Shown here piece by piece: positions 19,649-28,746 of a stretch of 64,000 bases of DNA (position 1 is the first letter of the stretch; every line of letters starts with the position of its first letter). This DNA is from Pseudomonas pharyngis (lineage in GTDB: Bacteria; Pseudomonadota; Gammaproteobacteria; Pseudomonadales; Pseudomonadaceae): NCBI RefSeq assembly GCF_021602345.1, contig NZ_BQID01000014.1:87035-151034 (forward strand). The letters run 5' to 3'. The position numbers and the translations under genes are program-made. Below the pieces are notes generated by a model, which saw nothing but the letters and a program-made list of their open reading frames with translations, ran no database searches and was not told the origin of the DNA.

Positions 19649-20065
19649 ATGATCGATATCGAAAAAACCCTCTACTCCGCGCATACCTGCACCACAGGCG
19701 GCCGCGAGGGCACAGGACGCAGTGACGATGGCCGACTGGATCTCAAGCTGTCGCCACCGGGTGCGCCCGGCTCCGGAACCAACCCCGAGCAATTGTTCGC
19801 CGTGTGCTGGTCAGCCTGTTTCCTCGGCTCACTGCGCCACGCCTGCAATGCGCGCAAGATCGTTTTTCCGGCCATGGCCGGGGTGGATGCTCAAATCGAC
19901 CTGGTCCACGGCGAGCACGGGTTCTTCCTGCAAGCGAAACTGGCGGTGTCACTGCCGGAGATCGAACCGCAAGTGGCGCAACAACTGATCGACGCGGCAC
20001 ACCAGAACTGCCCCTACTCCAAGGCCACGCGCAACAACATCAAGGTCAGCATCACCCTCGCCTGA
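19649..20065 (+). CDS. Ohr/OsmC-family organic hydroperoxide resistance protein
   Basis: This is a 138-residue OsmC/Ohr-fold thiol peroxidase. Both reactive cysteines of the Ohr family are recognisable: one in AVCWSACFLGSL and one in HQNCPYSKATRNN. The N-terminal YSAHTCTTGGREG and the TNPEQLFA segment also fit Ohr. Such enzymes reduce organic and fatty-acid hydroperoxides using dihydrolipoyl groups. I chose the ATG at 19649 because AGGGA lies six bases before it; the in-frame ATG at 19643 abuts that site. The gene sits between the sigma-like gene and a catalase, so the group looks like a peroxide-defence locus. No OhrR-type regulator is visible next to it. Confidence 0.9.
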   Translation: MIDIEKTLYSAHTCTTGGREGTGRSDDGRLDLKLSPPGAPGSGTNPEQLFAVCWSACFLGSLRHACNARKIVFPAMAGVDAQIDLVHGEHGFFLQAKLAVSLPEIEPQVAQQLIDAAHQNCPYSKATRNNIKVSITLA

Positions 20066-20201
20066 TCTGTCCCCCGCCGACACCAGAACGCACCGTCTTC
20101 CAACCACACCTTCGTACTATCCGGCGACACCATGGTGCAATAGATCGCGCCCGGGGCTTTTGATGTGATGGCGGGAAACCGACAAAAGCCAGGAGTTGCG
20201 C

Positions 20202-21635
20202 ATGAACAAGCTGACGACTGCCGCGGGCGCGCCCGTGGTTGATAACAACAACGTACAGACCGCCGGCCCCAGAGGCCCGATGCTGTTGCAGGACGTATGG
20301 TTGCTGGAAAAACTGGCGCACTTCGATCGGGAAGTCATCCCCGAGCGGCGCATGCACGCCAAGGGTTCCGGTGCGTTTGGCACCTTCACCGTCACCCACG
20401 ACATCAGCCGCTTCACCAAGGCCAGACTATTTTCCAGCATGGGCAAGACCACCGATGTGTTCGTCCGCTTCTCGACCGTGGCCGGTGAGCGTGGCGCGGC
20501 GGATGCCGAGCGCGATATCCGTGGATTCGCCATCAAGTTCTACACCGAGCAAGGCAACTGGGATCTGGTGGGCAACAACACGCCGGTGTTCTTTCTGCGC
20601 GATCCGTTGAAATTCCCCGACCTCAACCATGCGGTCAAACGCGACCCGCGCACCAATATGCGCAGCGCCCGCAACAACTGGGATTTCTGGACGTTACTGC
20701 CGGAAGCGCTGCATCAGGTCACGATTGTCATGAGCGATCGTGGCCTGCCGCGCACCTACCGCCACATGCACGGTTTCGGCAGCCACACCTTCAGTTTCAT
20801 CAGCCCGGCGAACGAACGTTTCTGGGTGAAGTTCACCTGGAAAACCCAACAAGGCATCGAGAACCTGACCGATCAACAAGCCGCAACACTGATCGGCGAT
20901 GACCGCGAAAGCGCCCAGCGCGACCTGTACAACGCCATCGAAGAAGGCCACTTCCCACAATGGAAGCTCTACGTACAAGTGATGCCGGAGCTGGACGCCG
21001 AGACCTACCCGATCAATCCGTTCGACCTGACCAAAGTCTGGCCTCACGCGGATTACCCGCTGATCGAAGTCGGCGTGCTCGAACTCAACCGCAACCCGGA
21101 CAACTACTTCGCCGACGTCGAACAGGCGGCCTTCAACCCGGCCAACGTGGTGCCCGGCATCAGCTTCTCACCGGACAAAATGCTCCAGGCCCGGCTGTTC
21201 TCCTATGGCGATGCCCAGCGCTATCGCGTCGGCGTCAACCATCATCAGATTCCGGTGAACGCGCCGCGCTGCCCGGTCAACAGCTATCACCGTGACGGCC
21301 AGATGCGCACCGATGCGAATGCGGGCAGCACAATCGGCTACGAGCCCAACAGCTATGGCGAGTGGGCCGAGCAACCGGATTTCAGCGAACCGCCGCTGGC
21401 CCTCAAAGGCAGCGCCGGGCACTGGAACCACCGCGAGGACGACGACTACTTCTCGCAACCAGGCGCGCTGTTCCGGGCCATGTCCCCCGCCCAGCAACAG
21501 GTCTTGTTCGAGAACACCGCGCGCTCGATCCATGGCGCCAGCGCCCAGACCCGGCAACGCCACATCGATAACTGCACCCGCGCCGATCCGGCGTACGGTG
21601 CAGGCGTTGCGCAGGCCATCGAAGCGCTGGGCTGA
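20202..21635 (+). CDS. katA: Monofunctional haem catalase
   Basis: This is a 477-residue small-subunit (clade 3-like) catalase that dismutates hydrogen peroxide. The distal histidine lies in [15 protein letters not shown], the conserved [15 protein letters not shown] segment follows, and the proximal haem-ligand tyrosine is in [13 protein letters not shown]. The NADPH-binding type HHQIPVN region is also present. The start is the ATG at 20202, six bases after AGGAG; the upstream TTG is less likely. No signal peptide is visible, so it should be cytoplasmic. It lies downstream of the Ohr-type gene with a 136-base gap that may hold its own promoter. The symbol is by family resemblance, since pseudomonads carry several catalases. 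Confidence 0.93.
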   Translation: MNKLTTAAGAPVVDNNNVQTAGPRGPMLLQDVWLLEKLAHFDREVIPERRMHAKGSGAFGTFTVTHDISRFTKARLFSSMGKTTDVFVRFSTVAGERGAADAERDIRGFAIKFYTEQGNWDLVGNNTPVFFLRDPLKFPDLNHAVKRDPRTNMRSARNNWDFWTLLPEALHQVTIVMSDRGLPRTYRHMHGFGSHTFSFISPANERFWVKFTWKTQQGIENLTDQQAATLIGDDRESAQRDLYNAIEEGHFPQWKLYVQVMPELDAETYPINPFDLTKVWPHADYPLIEVGVLELNRNPDNYFADVEQAAFNPANVVPGISFSPDKMLQARLFSYGDAQRYRVGVNHHQIPVNAPRCPVNSYHRDGQMRTDANAGSTIGYEPNSYGEWAEQPDFSEPPLALKGSAGHWNHREDDDYFSQPGALFRAMSPAQQQVLFENTARSIHGASAQTRQRHIDNCTRADPAYGAGVAQAIEALG

Positions 21636-21658
21636 TCCGCAATGGCGTAAGCAAGGCA

Positions 21659-21694
21659 AGCAGGACAAGCAGGATTGATCCTGTTTGCCCTGCT
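21659..21694. terminator. Long hairpin between convergent catalase and aldehyde dehydrogenase genes
   Basis: AGCAGG pairs with CCTGCT, and after one mismatch CAAGCAGGA pairs with TCCTGTTTG, giving a stem of about 15 base pairs with a small loop. It sits exactly between two convergent genes and could end transcription from both sides. There is no clear T-run. Confidence 0.6.
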
Positions 21695-21701
21695 GCCGTT
21701 G

Positions 21702-23120
21702 TCAGTCCTCTACGATGCTTTTCGCTTCAAGAAACGCTTCCAGTCCCGACACCCCGAATTCCCTGCCGATCCCCGACTGCTTGACCCCGCCAAACGGCGC
21801 GAGCAACTCCGGTGCGATCCGGTTGATCAACACCGAACCGGCCTCCAGGCGCGCAGCGATGCGTCGGCCCCGTTCCGCCTCGCGGGTGAACACATACGCC
21901 TGCAATCCGTAGACACTGGCATTGGCGATGCGGATGGCGTGTTCTTCATCGTCATAGGCGATGATCGACAGCACCGGGCCGAAGATCTCTTCCCGGGCAA
22001 TGTCCATGTCATTGCTGACGTCGGCAAACACCGTGGGCTTGACGAAATAGCCCTGGCTCAGCCCGGCAGGCCGGCCCTCCCCGCCGACGATCAATCGCGC
22101 GCCCTGCTCCAGCCCGCGCCGGATAAAACCCTGCACGCGATCAAACTGCGCCTGGTTGACCAACGGGCCGATGGCCGTCGCCGGATCATGGGGATTACCG
22201 ACCACTATGGCGTCGACCAAGGCTCTTACCCGCTCGATCACCTGCGGCAGGAACGCGCGCGGCACCAACAGCCGTGTGCCGGCGACACAGGCCTGACCGT
22301 TATTCATGAAGGCGGCATTCAGGGCCATGGGGATGGCCGCTTCGAGATCCGCGTCGTCGAGCACGATGGACGCCGACTTGCCGGTGAGCGACAGGCTCAC
22401 CCGCTTCATGGTCTCGATACCCGCGCGGGCAATGAGTTTTCCGGTGGCGGTGGAACCGGTGAACGAAATCTTCGCGATGTGCGGGCTAGTGCTGATCTCG
22501 TCGCCCACTTCGCCGCCACGGCCCGAGACAATATTGATCACCCCGTTTGGCAGTTCCGCACGATGCAAGGCGAGCGCGAGCACCTGGGTCTGCAACGGGC
22601 TGAGTTCGCTCGGCTTGATGACCGAGGCGCAGCCGCCGGCAATCGCCGCCGCCAGTTTGCTGCACACCGTACCGGCGGTGCTGTTCCAGGGCGCGAACAA
22701 TGCCGATACCCCAACCGGTTCCATCACGACGCTTGCACGGCCCACAGGCCGCACCAGCTCGTAGTTTTCGAGAATCTGCGCCGCGTTGACGAAGGATTGC
22801 GAGGCGTACTGGCTGACCCATTGCGCACGGGCCAACGGTGCGCCGTATTCCTCGATGGCGGTGTCGCGTATCTCCTCGGTGCTCTCCAGCACCGCCGCCT
22901 GCAGGCGCTTGAGCATGTCGATGCGCTCGGCTTTCGAGGTGCGGCCCATCGTGACTTGCGCACGCTGGGCGGCGGCGATGGCTTGCCTGGCATCGTCGCG
23001 ATTGGCCAGGGTGACCGTTCCGATGACGGACTCCGTCGCCGGGTTGATGCATTCGATCGTTTCGCGGCCCTGAACGGGCACGAACGCACCATCGATGTAG
23101 CTGTGCTTGATAGTCCACAT
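21702..23120 (-). CDS. Aldehyde dehydrogenase family protein with altered general-base motif
   Basis: This is a 472-residue NAD(P)-dependent aldehyde dehydrogenase by fold. It shows the cofactor region APWNSTAGTV, SFTGSTATGK, the catalytic cysteine in MNNGQACVAGTR, EEIFGPVL, and the C-terminal FGGVKQSGIGRE. The motif that normally reads LELGGK reads LSLTGK here, so the glutamate acting as general base in most members is serine. The enzyme may use another base, be slow in hydrolysis or act on an unusual substrate. It lies 65 bases downstream of a creatininase-family gene on the same strand, with a strong hairpin between. The substrate is unknown. Confidence 0.9.
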   Translation of the reverse strand: MWTIKHSYIDGAFVPVQGRETIECINPATESVIGTVTLANRDDARQAIAAAQRAQVTMGRTSKAERIDMLKRLQAAVLESTEEIRDTAIEEYGAPLARAQWVSQYASQSFVNAAQILENYELVRPVGRASVVMEPVGVSALFAPWNSTAGTVCSKLAAAIAGGCASVIKPSELSPLQTQVLALALHRAELPNGVINIVSGRGGEVGDEISTSPHIAKISFTGSTATGKLIARAGIETMKRVSLSLTGKSASIVLDDADLEAAIPMALNAAFMNNGQACVAGTRLLVPRAFLPQVIERVRALVDAIVVGNPHDPATAIGPLVNQAQFDRVQGFIRRGLEQGARLIVGGEGRPAGLSQGYFVKPTVFADVSNDMDIAREEIFGPVLSIIAYDDEEHAIRIANASVYGLQAYVFTREAERGRRIAARLEAGSVLINRIAPELLAPFGGVKQSGIGREFGVSGLEAFLEAKSIVED

Positions 23121-23146
23121 GGCGATTTTCCCAAGGGTTGAAACAG

Positions 23147-23171
23147 CAACGCCCGGAACATCCGGGCGTTG
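23147..23171 (-). terminator. Perfect 11-bp hairpin between two co-directional genes
   Basis: CAACGCCCGGA and TCCGGGCGTTG form a perfect stem with a three-base loop, between the creatininase-family stop and the aldehyde dehydrogenase start. There is no T-run, so it may be a partial terminator or an mRNA-stability element. Confidence 0.5.
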
Positions 23172-23185
23172 ATCAGGACGACAGT

Positions 23186-23935
23186 TCAGTCGGGTAATGA
23201 CTCGCGGCTGAAGGCTTGCACCTCCTGGATCAGACCACGAGCGGCCATTTCCACCAGTTGCCGGCCTTTTTCCGGCGAAGCCTGGGCCGGGTCCGAGCCC
23301 ATGCGGCCGTCCGGGTGACGGGCACGGAAATCCGCCGCTTCCCGGATCGGCCCCCAGTTAGCGATCTGCGGCGCGTAGTCGGCCGACTTGATGGAATCGG
23401 GGTAGGCCCATTGGGTCACGGCGATTTCCGAAGGCGTGGCATGAATGCCGTGGCCGGTCGGGAACTGCTCGCGCGCCAGCTCGTTGACCCCTTCCAGGTC
23501 CCACCAGTTGCACAGCTTCAGGGCGAACCCGGCTTTGCGTCGGGCAAAACTCGCTTCGGCGTACAGCTCCGAAAACGCCGCTTCGATTGACGCGATGTTG
23601 CCGCCGTGGCCATTGAGGAAAAAGATCTTTTCAAAGCCATGGGCGGCCAGCGAACGGGTCCAGTCGGCGATGGCGGCGATGAACGTCGAGGGCCTGAGCG
23701 AGATGGTGCCGGGGAAGCCGAGGTGATGTTGCGCCATGCCGATGTTGAAGGTCGGGGCAATCAGGATATCGGCGTTTTTCTGCGCTTCATGGGCGATGAT
23801 TTCCGGGCACATCCAGTCGGTGCCCAGCAGGCCGGTCGGCCCGTGCTGTTCGTTGGAACCGATCGGGATGACGATGGTGCGGCTGCGTTCGAGGAATTGG
23901 GCGATTTCGGACCAGGTCGATAGGTATAAAAGCAT
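23186..23935 (-). CDS. Creatininase-family amidohydrolase
   Basis: This is a 249-residue member of the creatininase family, metal-dependent amidohydrolases. Visible family motifs are IPIGSNEQHGPTG (metal ligands Glu and His), the D in LLGTDW, the FLNGHGGN box and HATPSE near the C-terminal third. Family members hydrolyse cyclic amides, including creatinine and deformylation-type substrates in cofactor synthesis; the substrate here cannot be told. It is the upstream partner of the aldehyde dehydrogenase, and a divergent NimR/NimT-like pair follows 135 bases away. No signal peptide is seen. Confidence 0.88.
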   Translation of the reverse strand: MLLYLSTWSEIAQFLERSRTIVIPIGSNEQHGPTGLLGTDWMCPEIIAHEAQKNADILIAPTFNIGMAQHHLGFPGTISLRPSTFIAAIADWTRSLAAHGFEKIFFLNGHGGNIASIEAAFSELYAEASFARRKAGFALKLCNWWDLEGVNELAREQFPTGHGIHATPSEIAVTQWAYPDSIKSADYAPQIANWGPIREAADFRARHPDGRMGSDPAQASPEKGRQLVEMAARGLIQEVQAFSRESLPD

Positions 23936-24070
23936 CAGGATTTCTCACTCTTCGAAGGTTCCTCGCGGAACGAGGCTGGGTGTTCAGTGCACCTGCAACA
24001 GCAGTGTCATTGATAACACCCGCCTCCCTTCGACGACAGAATACGAAGGTATCGGAATCGCGAAAACGCG

Positions 24071-24886
24071 CTAATCGCGAACGAGAAATTCACGGGGCGA
24101 TTCACCCATCACCCGTCTGAACATGGCACTGAAAGCACTCTGGCTGGCGTAGCCCAGATCCCGGGCAATCACCCCGACGGATTGCCCCTTGTCGAGCCGG
24201 TCGATGGCGGTCGCCAGCCGCACCTGCTGCAGCCAGTGGCGGAAATTCAGGCCGGTTTCATTGACGAACAGGCGTATCAGCGTGCGCGAACTGGCACCGA
24301 CCCGGTCTGCCCAATAGCCGATTGAATGGTCTTGTCCGGGGTCTTGCAGAATCGCCTCGCACACCGTGACCAGTCGCCGGTCGACCGGCCATGGCACTTC
24401 GATCGGCAACGTCCGCGCCGCCTGCAATTCACTGAGTATCAACGCCACGATGTGCGCGTTACGGCCTTCCTGCGGATATTCGATCGGCTGCTCGGCCAGG
24501 GCCAGAATCAACTCGCGCAGCAGTCCGGGGATCTCCAGCACTTTGCAGTGATGGCCCAGCTCTGCGCAGGCTTGCGGCTCGATGTAGATCGAGCGCATCT
24601 TGACCGCGCTGAGCATCAACTGGTCGTGGATCATTCCGGGCGGAATCCACAGCGCCCGCTTCGGCGGCAGGATCCACAAGCCGCGCTCGGTGGCCACTCG
24701 CATCACGCCGTTCGAGGCATACAGCAACTGGCCGTGCCGATGCACGTGCGGTTCGTTGTATTCGCCGGTGGCCTGATCGCGCACCAATACGGTCATTACG
24801 CGCGGCACATCCTGATAGTCGGGATATCGTTCGCTGCGCGGCGCGGACTCACGCTGGGCGATGACCTTGCGCACCTCTCGCTTCAT
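24071..24886 (-). CDS. AraC-family regulator, NimR-like
   Basis: This is a 271-residue AraC/XylS regulator. The N-terminal cupin-like half contains PHVHRHGQLLYASNGVM and PPKRALWIPPGMIHD; the C-terminal DNA-binding half has VGASSRTLIRLF and the family signature DLGYASQSAFSAMFRR. I place the start at the ATG at 24886, since longer frames lack support. It is divergent from an MFS gene of the CynX/NimT type across 134 bases. The same arrangement is known in Escherichia coli for nimR-nimT (yeaM-yeaN), where the regulator represses an exporter involved in 2-nitroimidazole resistance. Function by analogy is an inference. Confidence 0.88.
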   Translation of the reverse strand: MKREVRKVIAQRESAPRSERYPDYQDVPRVMTVLVRDQATGEYNEPHVHRHGQLLYASNGVMRVATERGLWILPPKRALWIPPGMIHDQLMLSAVKMRSIYIEPQACAELGHHCKVLEIPGLLRELILALAEQPIEYPQEGRNAHIVALILSELQAARTLPIEVPWPVDRRLVTVCEAILQDPGQDHSIGYWADRVGASSRTLIRLFVNETGLNFRHWLQQVRLATAIDRLDKGQSVGVIARDLGYASQSAFSAMFRRVMGESPREFLVRD

Positions 24887-25020
24887 CGGCTGGAGTCTCC
24901 TGAAAACTGACCTAGATCGTCGTAAAGCGGCGATTGTCACTTTGGCGACAAACCCTGGCATTTGCCATGGCCGGCCCATTGTTAGCCTTGCGCTCATTGT
25001 TCATCAATGAGGCCTTTCCC

Positions 25021-26235
25021 ATGGCAATCACCCGCAATCTCTCCGGCCACCAGCAGAGCGTCACGGCGGTGATCGGCCTGCTGATCCTGTCCATCGCCCT
25101 GCGGCCGCCGATCATTTCGGTGGGGCCGATTCTGTTGCTGATCCAGCAGCACTTTCAGTTGAGCTACACCCAGGCCGCGCTGCTGACCTCGATTCCTGAC
25201 GTGTGCATGGGTGTGTTCGCGCTGGTGGTTCCGAGCCTGGCCAGGCGCTTCGGGATCGATCGCAGTGTGGTGGTCGCCCTGACGTTGTTGGGCGCCTCGA
25301 CCTTGTTGCGGGCGATCTCGCCGAATGCATTCTTCCTGCTCGGCAGTACGTTCTTTGCCAGCATCGGCATTGCGGTTGCCGGCGCGATGACCGGCGCGTG
25401 GATCAAGACTCACTTTGCGCAACGCCCGGCGCTGTTCATGGGCATCTATGCCGGCGGCTTGAGTCTGGGCGCGACCCTCGCGGCGGTGCTCAGCGCACCG
25501 ATTGCCGAGCTGGCGCAGGACTGGCGGGTCAGCGCCGGGTTCTGGAGCGTGCTGTGCCTCACCGCCATCGCCAGTTGGGTGTGGATGGCACGCCGTTTTG
25601 CGACACCGGCGCCCACCGTGAAATCGCCATCGAGCCCGAGCAAACGCCTGCCCTGGGGCAATCCGCAGGCCTGGCTGATCGCGTTGAATTTCGGGGCCGG
25701 GCAATTCGTGGTCTACGCCCTCTTCGCCTGGATGGCGCCCGCCTCGGTGGAAGCGGCCACATCGAGTGTTTCCCCGGGCGTCCTGCTGGGCATTTTTACT
25801 GCAGTGTTCGCCGTGGCCAGCGTGGGGGCGGGCCTGATTCCGGGCAAGGCCCACGACCGGCGCGGTTTGCTCGGGTTGTCGGCGTTGCTGGCCCTGCTCG
25901 GGGTGGGCGGCATGGCGTTCCTGCCGGCGTACTGGCCGATGCTGTATGTGGTACTCGCGGCCATCGGCCTGGGCATGGGCTTCACCGTGGCCATGACCTT
26001 GCCGCTGGATCACGCCCGCACCAGCGAACAGGCCGGATTGTGGACGGTGTTCATGTTGTTCATCGGTTACCTGATCGCCGCGCTCGGGCCGCTGCTGTTC
26101 GGTGCCCTGCGCGAATACGCCGGACACTATGGCCCGGCGTACACCTTGCTGTTCGCGGTACTGCTGTTGATGCTCGGCATCACCCCCCTGCTCAGACTGG
26201 CACCGGCAACTTCGCCGCAGGTGTCCGTTGCCTGA
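25021..26235 (+). CDS. MFS transporter of the CynX/NimT type
   Basis: This 404-residue protein has about twelve hydrophobic segments (for example LIGLLILSIALRPPI, ALLALLGVGGMAFL). The opening segment with ALRPPIISVGPIL is typical of the cyanate/nitroimidazole transporter branch of the major facilitator superfamily. It should be an inner-membrane exporter or importer of small organic compounds. The start is the ATG at 25021 with GAGG nine bases upstream; the longer frame from 24934 lacks a good site and would intrude on the promoter region. It is divergent from the AraC regulator that probably controls it. A strong hairpin follows the stop. Confidence 0.9.
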   Translation: MAITRNLSGHQQSVTAVIGLLILSIALRPPIISVGPILLLIQQHFQLSYTQAALLTSIPDVCMGVFALVVPSLARRFGIDRSVVVALTLLGASTLLRAISPNAFFLLGSTFFASIGIAVAGAMTGAWIKTHFAQRPALFMGIYAGGLSLGATLAAVLSAPIAELAQDWRVSAGFWSVLCLTAIASWVWMARRFATPAPTVKSPSSPSKRLPWGNPQAWLIALNFGAGQFVVYALFAWMAPASVEAATSSVSPGVLLGIFTAVFAVASVGAGLIPGKAHDRRGLLGLSALLALLGVGGMAFLPAYWPMLYVVLAAIGLGMGFTVAMTLPLDHARTSEQAGLWTVFMLFIGYLIAALGPLLFGALREYAGHYGPAYTLLFAVLLLMLGITPLLRLAPATSPQVSVA

Positions 26236-26250
26236 GCGGGGGGTGACAGA

Positions 26251-26278
26251 CCTGCGACGCGCCTCGGCACGTCGCAGG
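26251..26278. terminator. Hairpin between convergent MFS and hydrolase genes
   Basis: CCTGCGACG and CGTCGCAGG form a perfect 9-bp stem around a 10-base loop in the short gap between convergent genes. It ends in GTTTC on the plus strand. It is probably a shared terminator. Confidence 0.6.
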
Positions 26279-26281
26279 GTT

Positions 26282-27058
26282 TCAGTTGGCCGCCGCGGCT
26301 TTTTCAATCAGCCGGGCCACCGGTGCCGGGTTCGACACCATCACCACGTGCGAGGCGCCCTTCACCACCACAACGGCCTTGGCATCTGCACGCTTGGCCA
26401 TGAACGCCATCGCCTGGGGCGGGATGTTCTTGTCCTGGTCGCCGTAGATGTACCACGACGGAATGTGCTTCCAGGCCGGCGTTCCGGCCTGCTCGTTCAG
26501 CGCCGCTTCGGTGACCGGGCGCTGGGTCGCGGCCATCAGCGCCGCTTGTGCAGCCGGGACATCGGCGGCGAACTGGTCGTGGAACTTGCTCTGCTGGATG
26601 TACAGGTCCTTGCCGCCGTCGGCCAGCGCAACGGGTGGTGCCAGCGTTGGTCCGAGGGTGCTGCCGGGAAACTTGCCGGCCAGCCCGGCAACGGTTTCAC
26701 CGGCCTCGGGGGCAAAGGCGCTGACGTAGACCAGCGCTTTGACATTGGCATGATCGTTGGCCGCATCACTGATGACGTTGCCGCCATAGGAGTGACCGAC
26801 CAGCACCACCGGCGACTGGATGCTGCTGAGCAACGCCGATACCGCTGCGCCATCGCTCTTGACGCCGCGCAGCGGATTGGCGGCGGCGATCACCGTGTAG
26901 CCATCCTTCTCGAGAATCTTCGCCACGCCGTTCCAGCTCGACGCGTCGGCAAACGCGCCGTGCACCAGCACCACCGTGGGTTTGGCGGTTTGGGCGAAGG
27001 CATTGGCGCCCAGGCACAGGCCCGCAGCGATGCTCAGTGCAATCAGTGTTTTTTTCAT
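26282..27058 (-). CDS. Exported alpha/beta hydrolase
   Basis: This 258-residue protein has a clear Sec signal peptide (MKKTLIALSIAAGLCLGANAFAQ). The alpha/beta-hydrolase fold is shown by VVLVHGAFADASSW, the nucleophile elbow LVGHSYGG (serine) and a late acid-base pair in YGDQDKNIPP and GASHVVM. It resembles small esterase-like proteins of the RsbQ/salicylate-binding-protein-2 type. It should act in the periplasm or outside the cell; its substrate is unknown. It is the last gene of a minus-strand group with a cytochrome P460 and two more exported hydrolases, 24 bases after the P460 gene. Confidence 0.9.
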   Translation of the reverse strand: MKKTLIALSIAAGLCLGANAFAQTAKPTVVLVHGAFADASSWNGVAKILEKDGYTVIAAANPLRGVKSDGAAVSALLSSIQSPVVLVGHSYGGNVISDAANDHANVKALVYVSAFAPEAGETVAGLAGKFPGSTLGPTLAPPVALADGGKDLYIQQSKFHDQFAADVPAAQAALMAATQRPVTEAALNEQAGTPAWKHIPSWYIYGDQDKNIPPQAMAFMAKRADAKAVVVVKGASHVVMVSNPAPVARLIEKAAAAN

Positions 27059-27082
27059 CGGGATGTTCCTCGTATGACGGAT

Positions 27083-27592
27083 TCAGGGAGCGTATCGAGT
27101 GAAGACAAAATCGCGGTTCTGCACCCGCGCCTGATGGCAGGCAAAGCAGGTCTGGTGCTGGGCTTCGTCGGCGGGTTTGCCGTTAATGAAACGGCCGAAT
27201 CCCCAGCCACCGGTCGAGGCGTATTTGCGCGAGTCTTTGACCATCACCTGAACGGTGGTGGCCGCTCCCGGAATCGAGGCCGGCTCGAACTCCGGCGACT
27301 GCACGTGTTTCCACGCCAGCTTCACCAGCACCGTGCCGTCGGGAAACGGCAGCGTCTTGCTCTGATAAGCCTTGATCGCCCGGTCATTGCCCAACACCGC
27401 GCGCAGTTCATCCAGCGGCGCGGCTTCCTGGGCCGGGGCAATCAGCGCCCACTGCCGATAGTTTTTCGGCAGCTTCACGCCGTAGATCGGCGAGGCATCG
27501 CCGTCATCGGCCTCGCCCAACGCGACACCGGTGGCCGCCAGTGCCGCGAGCGCAATGGCCGCTGGCAACACGGCCCAATGGTTGAATTTCAT
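27083..27592 (-). CDS. Cytochrome P460-family protein
   Basis: This is a 169-residue exported c-type haem protein. It starts with a signal sequence (MKFNHWAVLPAAIALAALAA) and has a single haem-binding CFACH motif close to its C-terminus, followed by VQNRDFVFTRYAP, as in the cytochrome P460 family. A lysine-rich segment (VKLAWKHV) precedes the haem site; in P460 proteins a lysine cross-links to the haem, but I cannot assign which one. Characterised members oxidise hydroxylamine or detoxify nitrogen oxides, and many are uncharacterised. Its place between exported hydrolases is unusual. The start is the ATG at 27592. Confidence 0.85.
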   Translation of the reverse strand: MKFNHWAVLPAAIALAALAATGVALGEADDGDASPIYGVKLPKNYRQWALIAPAQEAAPLDELRAVLGNDRAIKAYQSKTLPFPDGTVLVKLAWKHVQSPEFEPASIPGAATTVQVMVKDSRKYASTGGWGFGRFINGKPADEAQHQTCFACHQARVQNRDFVFTRYAP

Positions 27593-27616
27593 GGTCGGAT
27601 CCCCTTCGGCCGGCAA

Positions 27617-28660
27617 TCAGAGATGATCGGCATCGATCACCGCCTGGGCGAACGCTTGCGGCGCTTCCTGCGGCAGGTTGTGGCCGATGCCGCCGCTGAT
27701 CAGCCGGTACTCGTACTTGCCGGTAAAGCGTTTGGCGTAGGCCTCGGCCGGTGGGTGCGGCGCACCATTGGCGTCGCCCTCCAAGGTGATGGTCGGCACG
27801 CTGATCGAGGGGAATGCCGCGAGTTTTTTCTCCAGCGAATCGTATTGCGCTTCCCCTTTGATCAGCCCCAGGCGCCAGCGGTAGTTGAAGATCGACACCG
27901 CGACGTGATCCGGATTCTGCAACGCGGCGGCGCTGCGCTCGTAAGTCGCGTCGTCGAAGGTCCACTTCGGCGAGGCCAGCTGCCAGATCAGTTTGGCGAA
28001 GTCGTGGGTGTTCTTTTCGTAGCCCAGACGGCCACGCTCGGTCGCAAAGTAGAACTGATACCACCACTGCAACTCCGCCGCCGGCGGCAGCGGCGTCTTG
28101 CCCGCCTCCTGGCTGCCGATCAGGTAACCGCTCACCGCCACCAGCGCTTTCACCCGCTCGGGCCAGAGCGCGGCGACGATGTCGGCAGTACGCGCGCCCC
28201 AGTCATAGCCGCCAAGCACGGCCTGCTTGATCTTCAGGGCGTCCATGAAGTCGATCAGATCTTTGGCCAGCGCCGCCGGCTGACCGTTGCGCACGGTTTT
28301 GGCAGACAGGAAACGCGTGTCGCCATAGCCGCGCGCGTAGGGGATCAGCACCCGATAGCCCTTCTGCGCCAGCGCCGGGGCGACATCGGTGTAGCTGTGA
28401 ATATCGTAGGGCCAGCCGTGCAGCAGGATGACCACCGGACCGTCGGCCGGACCGACTTCGGCGTAGGAAACGTCCAGCAGTCCGGCCTTGACGTGTTTCA
28501 GCGCGCCGAACGAAACATGGGTGCCGGCAGTAATGGCGTCGATCTTGCCGGCGGGCACTTCGGCGGCGCTGGCGTATGCCGAAGCGATGCCCAGCGCAAG
28601 CGCCAGGATCGAACCGGCGAGCACGCGCCGGGATGGGGTTACAGCCTTAAAGTCAGTCAT
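27617..28660 (-). CDS. Exported alpha/beta hydrolase, epoxide hydrolase/dehalogenase-like
   Basis: This is a 347-residue protein. The N-terminus has a twin-arginine-like motif (SRRVLAGS) followed by a hydrophobic stretch ending in ASA, so Tat export is possible. The fold shows ILLHGWPYDIHSY (oxyanion motif HGWP), the nucleophile elbow GGYDWGAR with aspartate as nucleophile, and a late histidine in GGIGHNLP. An aspartate nucleophile points to epoxide hydrolases or haloalkane dehalogenases rather than esterases. Its stop is 24 bases before the P460 start on the same strand. The natural substrate is not evident. Confidence 0.88.
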   Translation of the reverse strand: MTDFKAVTPSRRVLAGSILALALGIASAYASAAEVPAGKIDAITAGTHVSFGALKHVKAGLLDVSYAEVGPADGPVVILLHGWPYDIHSYTDVAPALAQKGYRVLIPYARGYGDTRFLSAKTVRNGQPAALAKDLIDFMDALKIKQAVLGGYDWGARTADIVAALWPERVKALVAVSGYLIGSQEAGKTPLPPAAELQWWYQFYFATERGRLGYEKNTHDFAKLIWQLASPKWTFDDATYERSAAALQNPDHVAVSIFNYRWRLGLIKGEAQYDSLEKKLAAFPSISVPTITLEGDANGAPHPPAEAYAKRFTGKYEYRLISGGIGHNLPQEAPQAFAQAVIDADHL

Positions 28661-28676
28661 GCCGAGTCTCCCTCGT

Positions 28677-28696
28677 GAACCGCCGGGCGGCGGTTC
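28677..28696 (-). other. Intercistronic hairpin
   Basis: GAACCGCC and GGCGGTTC form a perfect 8-bp stem with a GGGC loop in the 86-base gap between two exported hydrolase genes. It may stabilise mRNA or partly terminate transcription; there is no T-run. Confidence 0.4.
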
Positions 28697-28746
28697 CGGG
28701 CTTTGTGGTCAAGGGGTTAGGGTTGAAGTGCTTGCGGATTGCAGGG

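Noticed and set aside
28677-28696. Hairpin considered as a Pseudomonas REP element
   Set aside because: I found only one copy of this sequence by eye, and it does not match the REP consensus I know. Left as a plain intercistronic hairpin.
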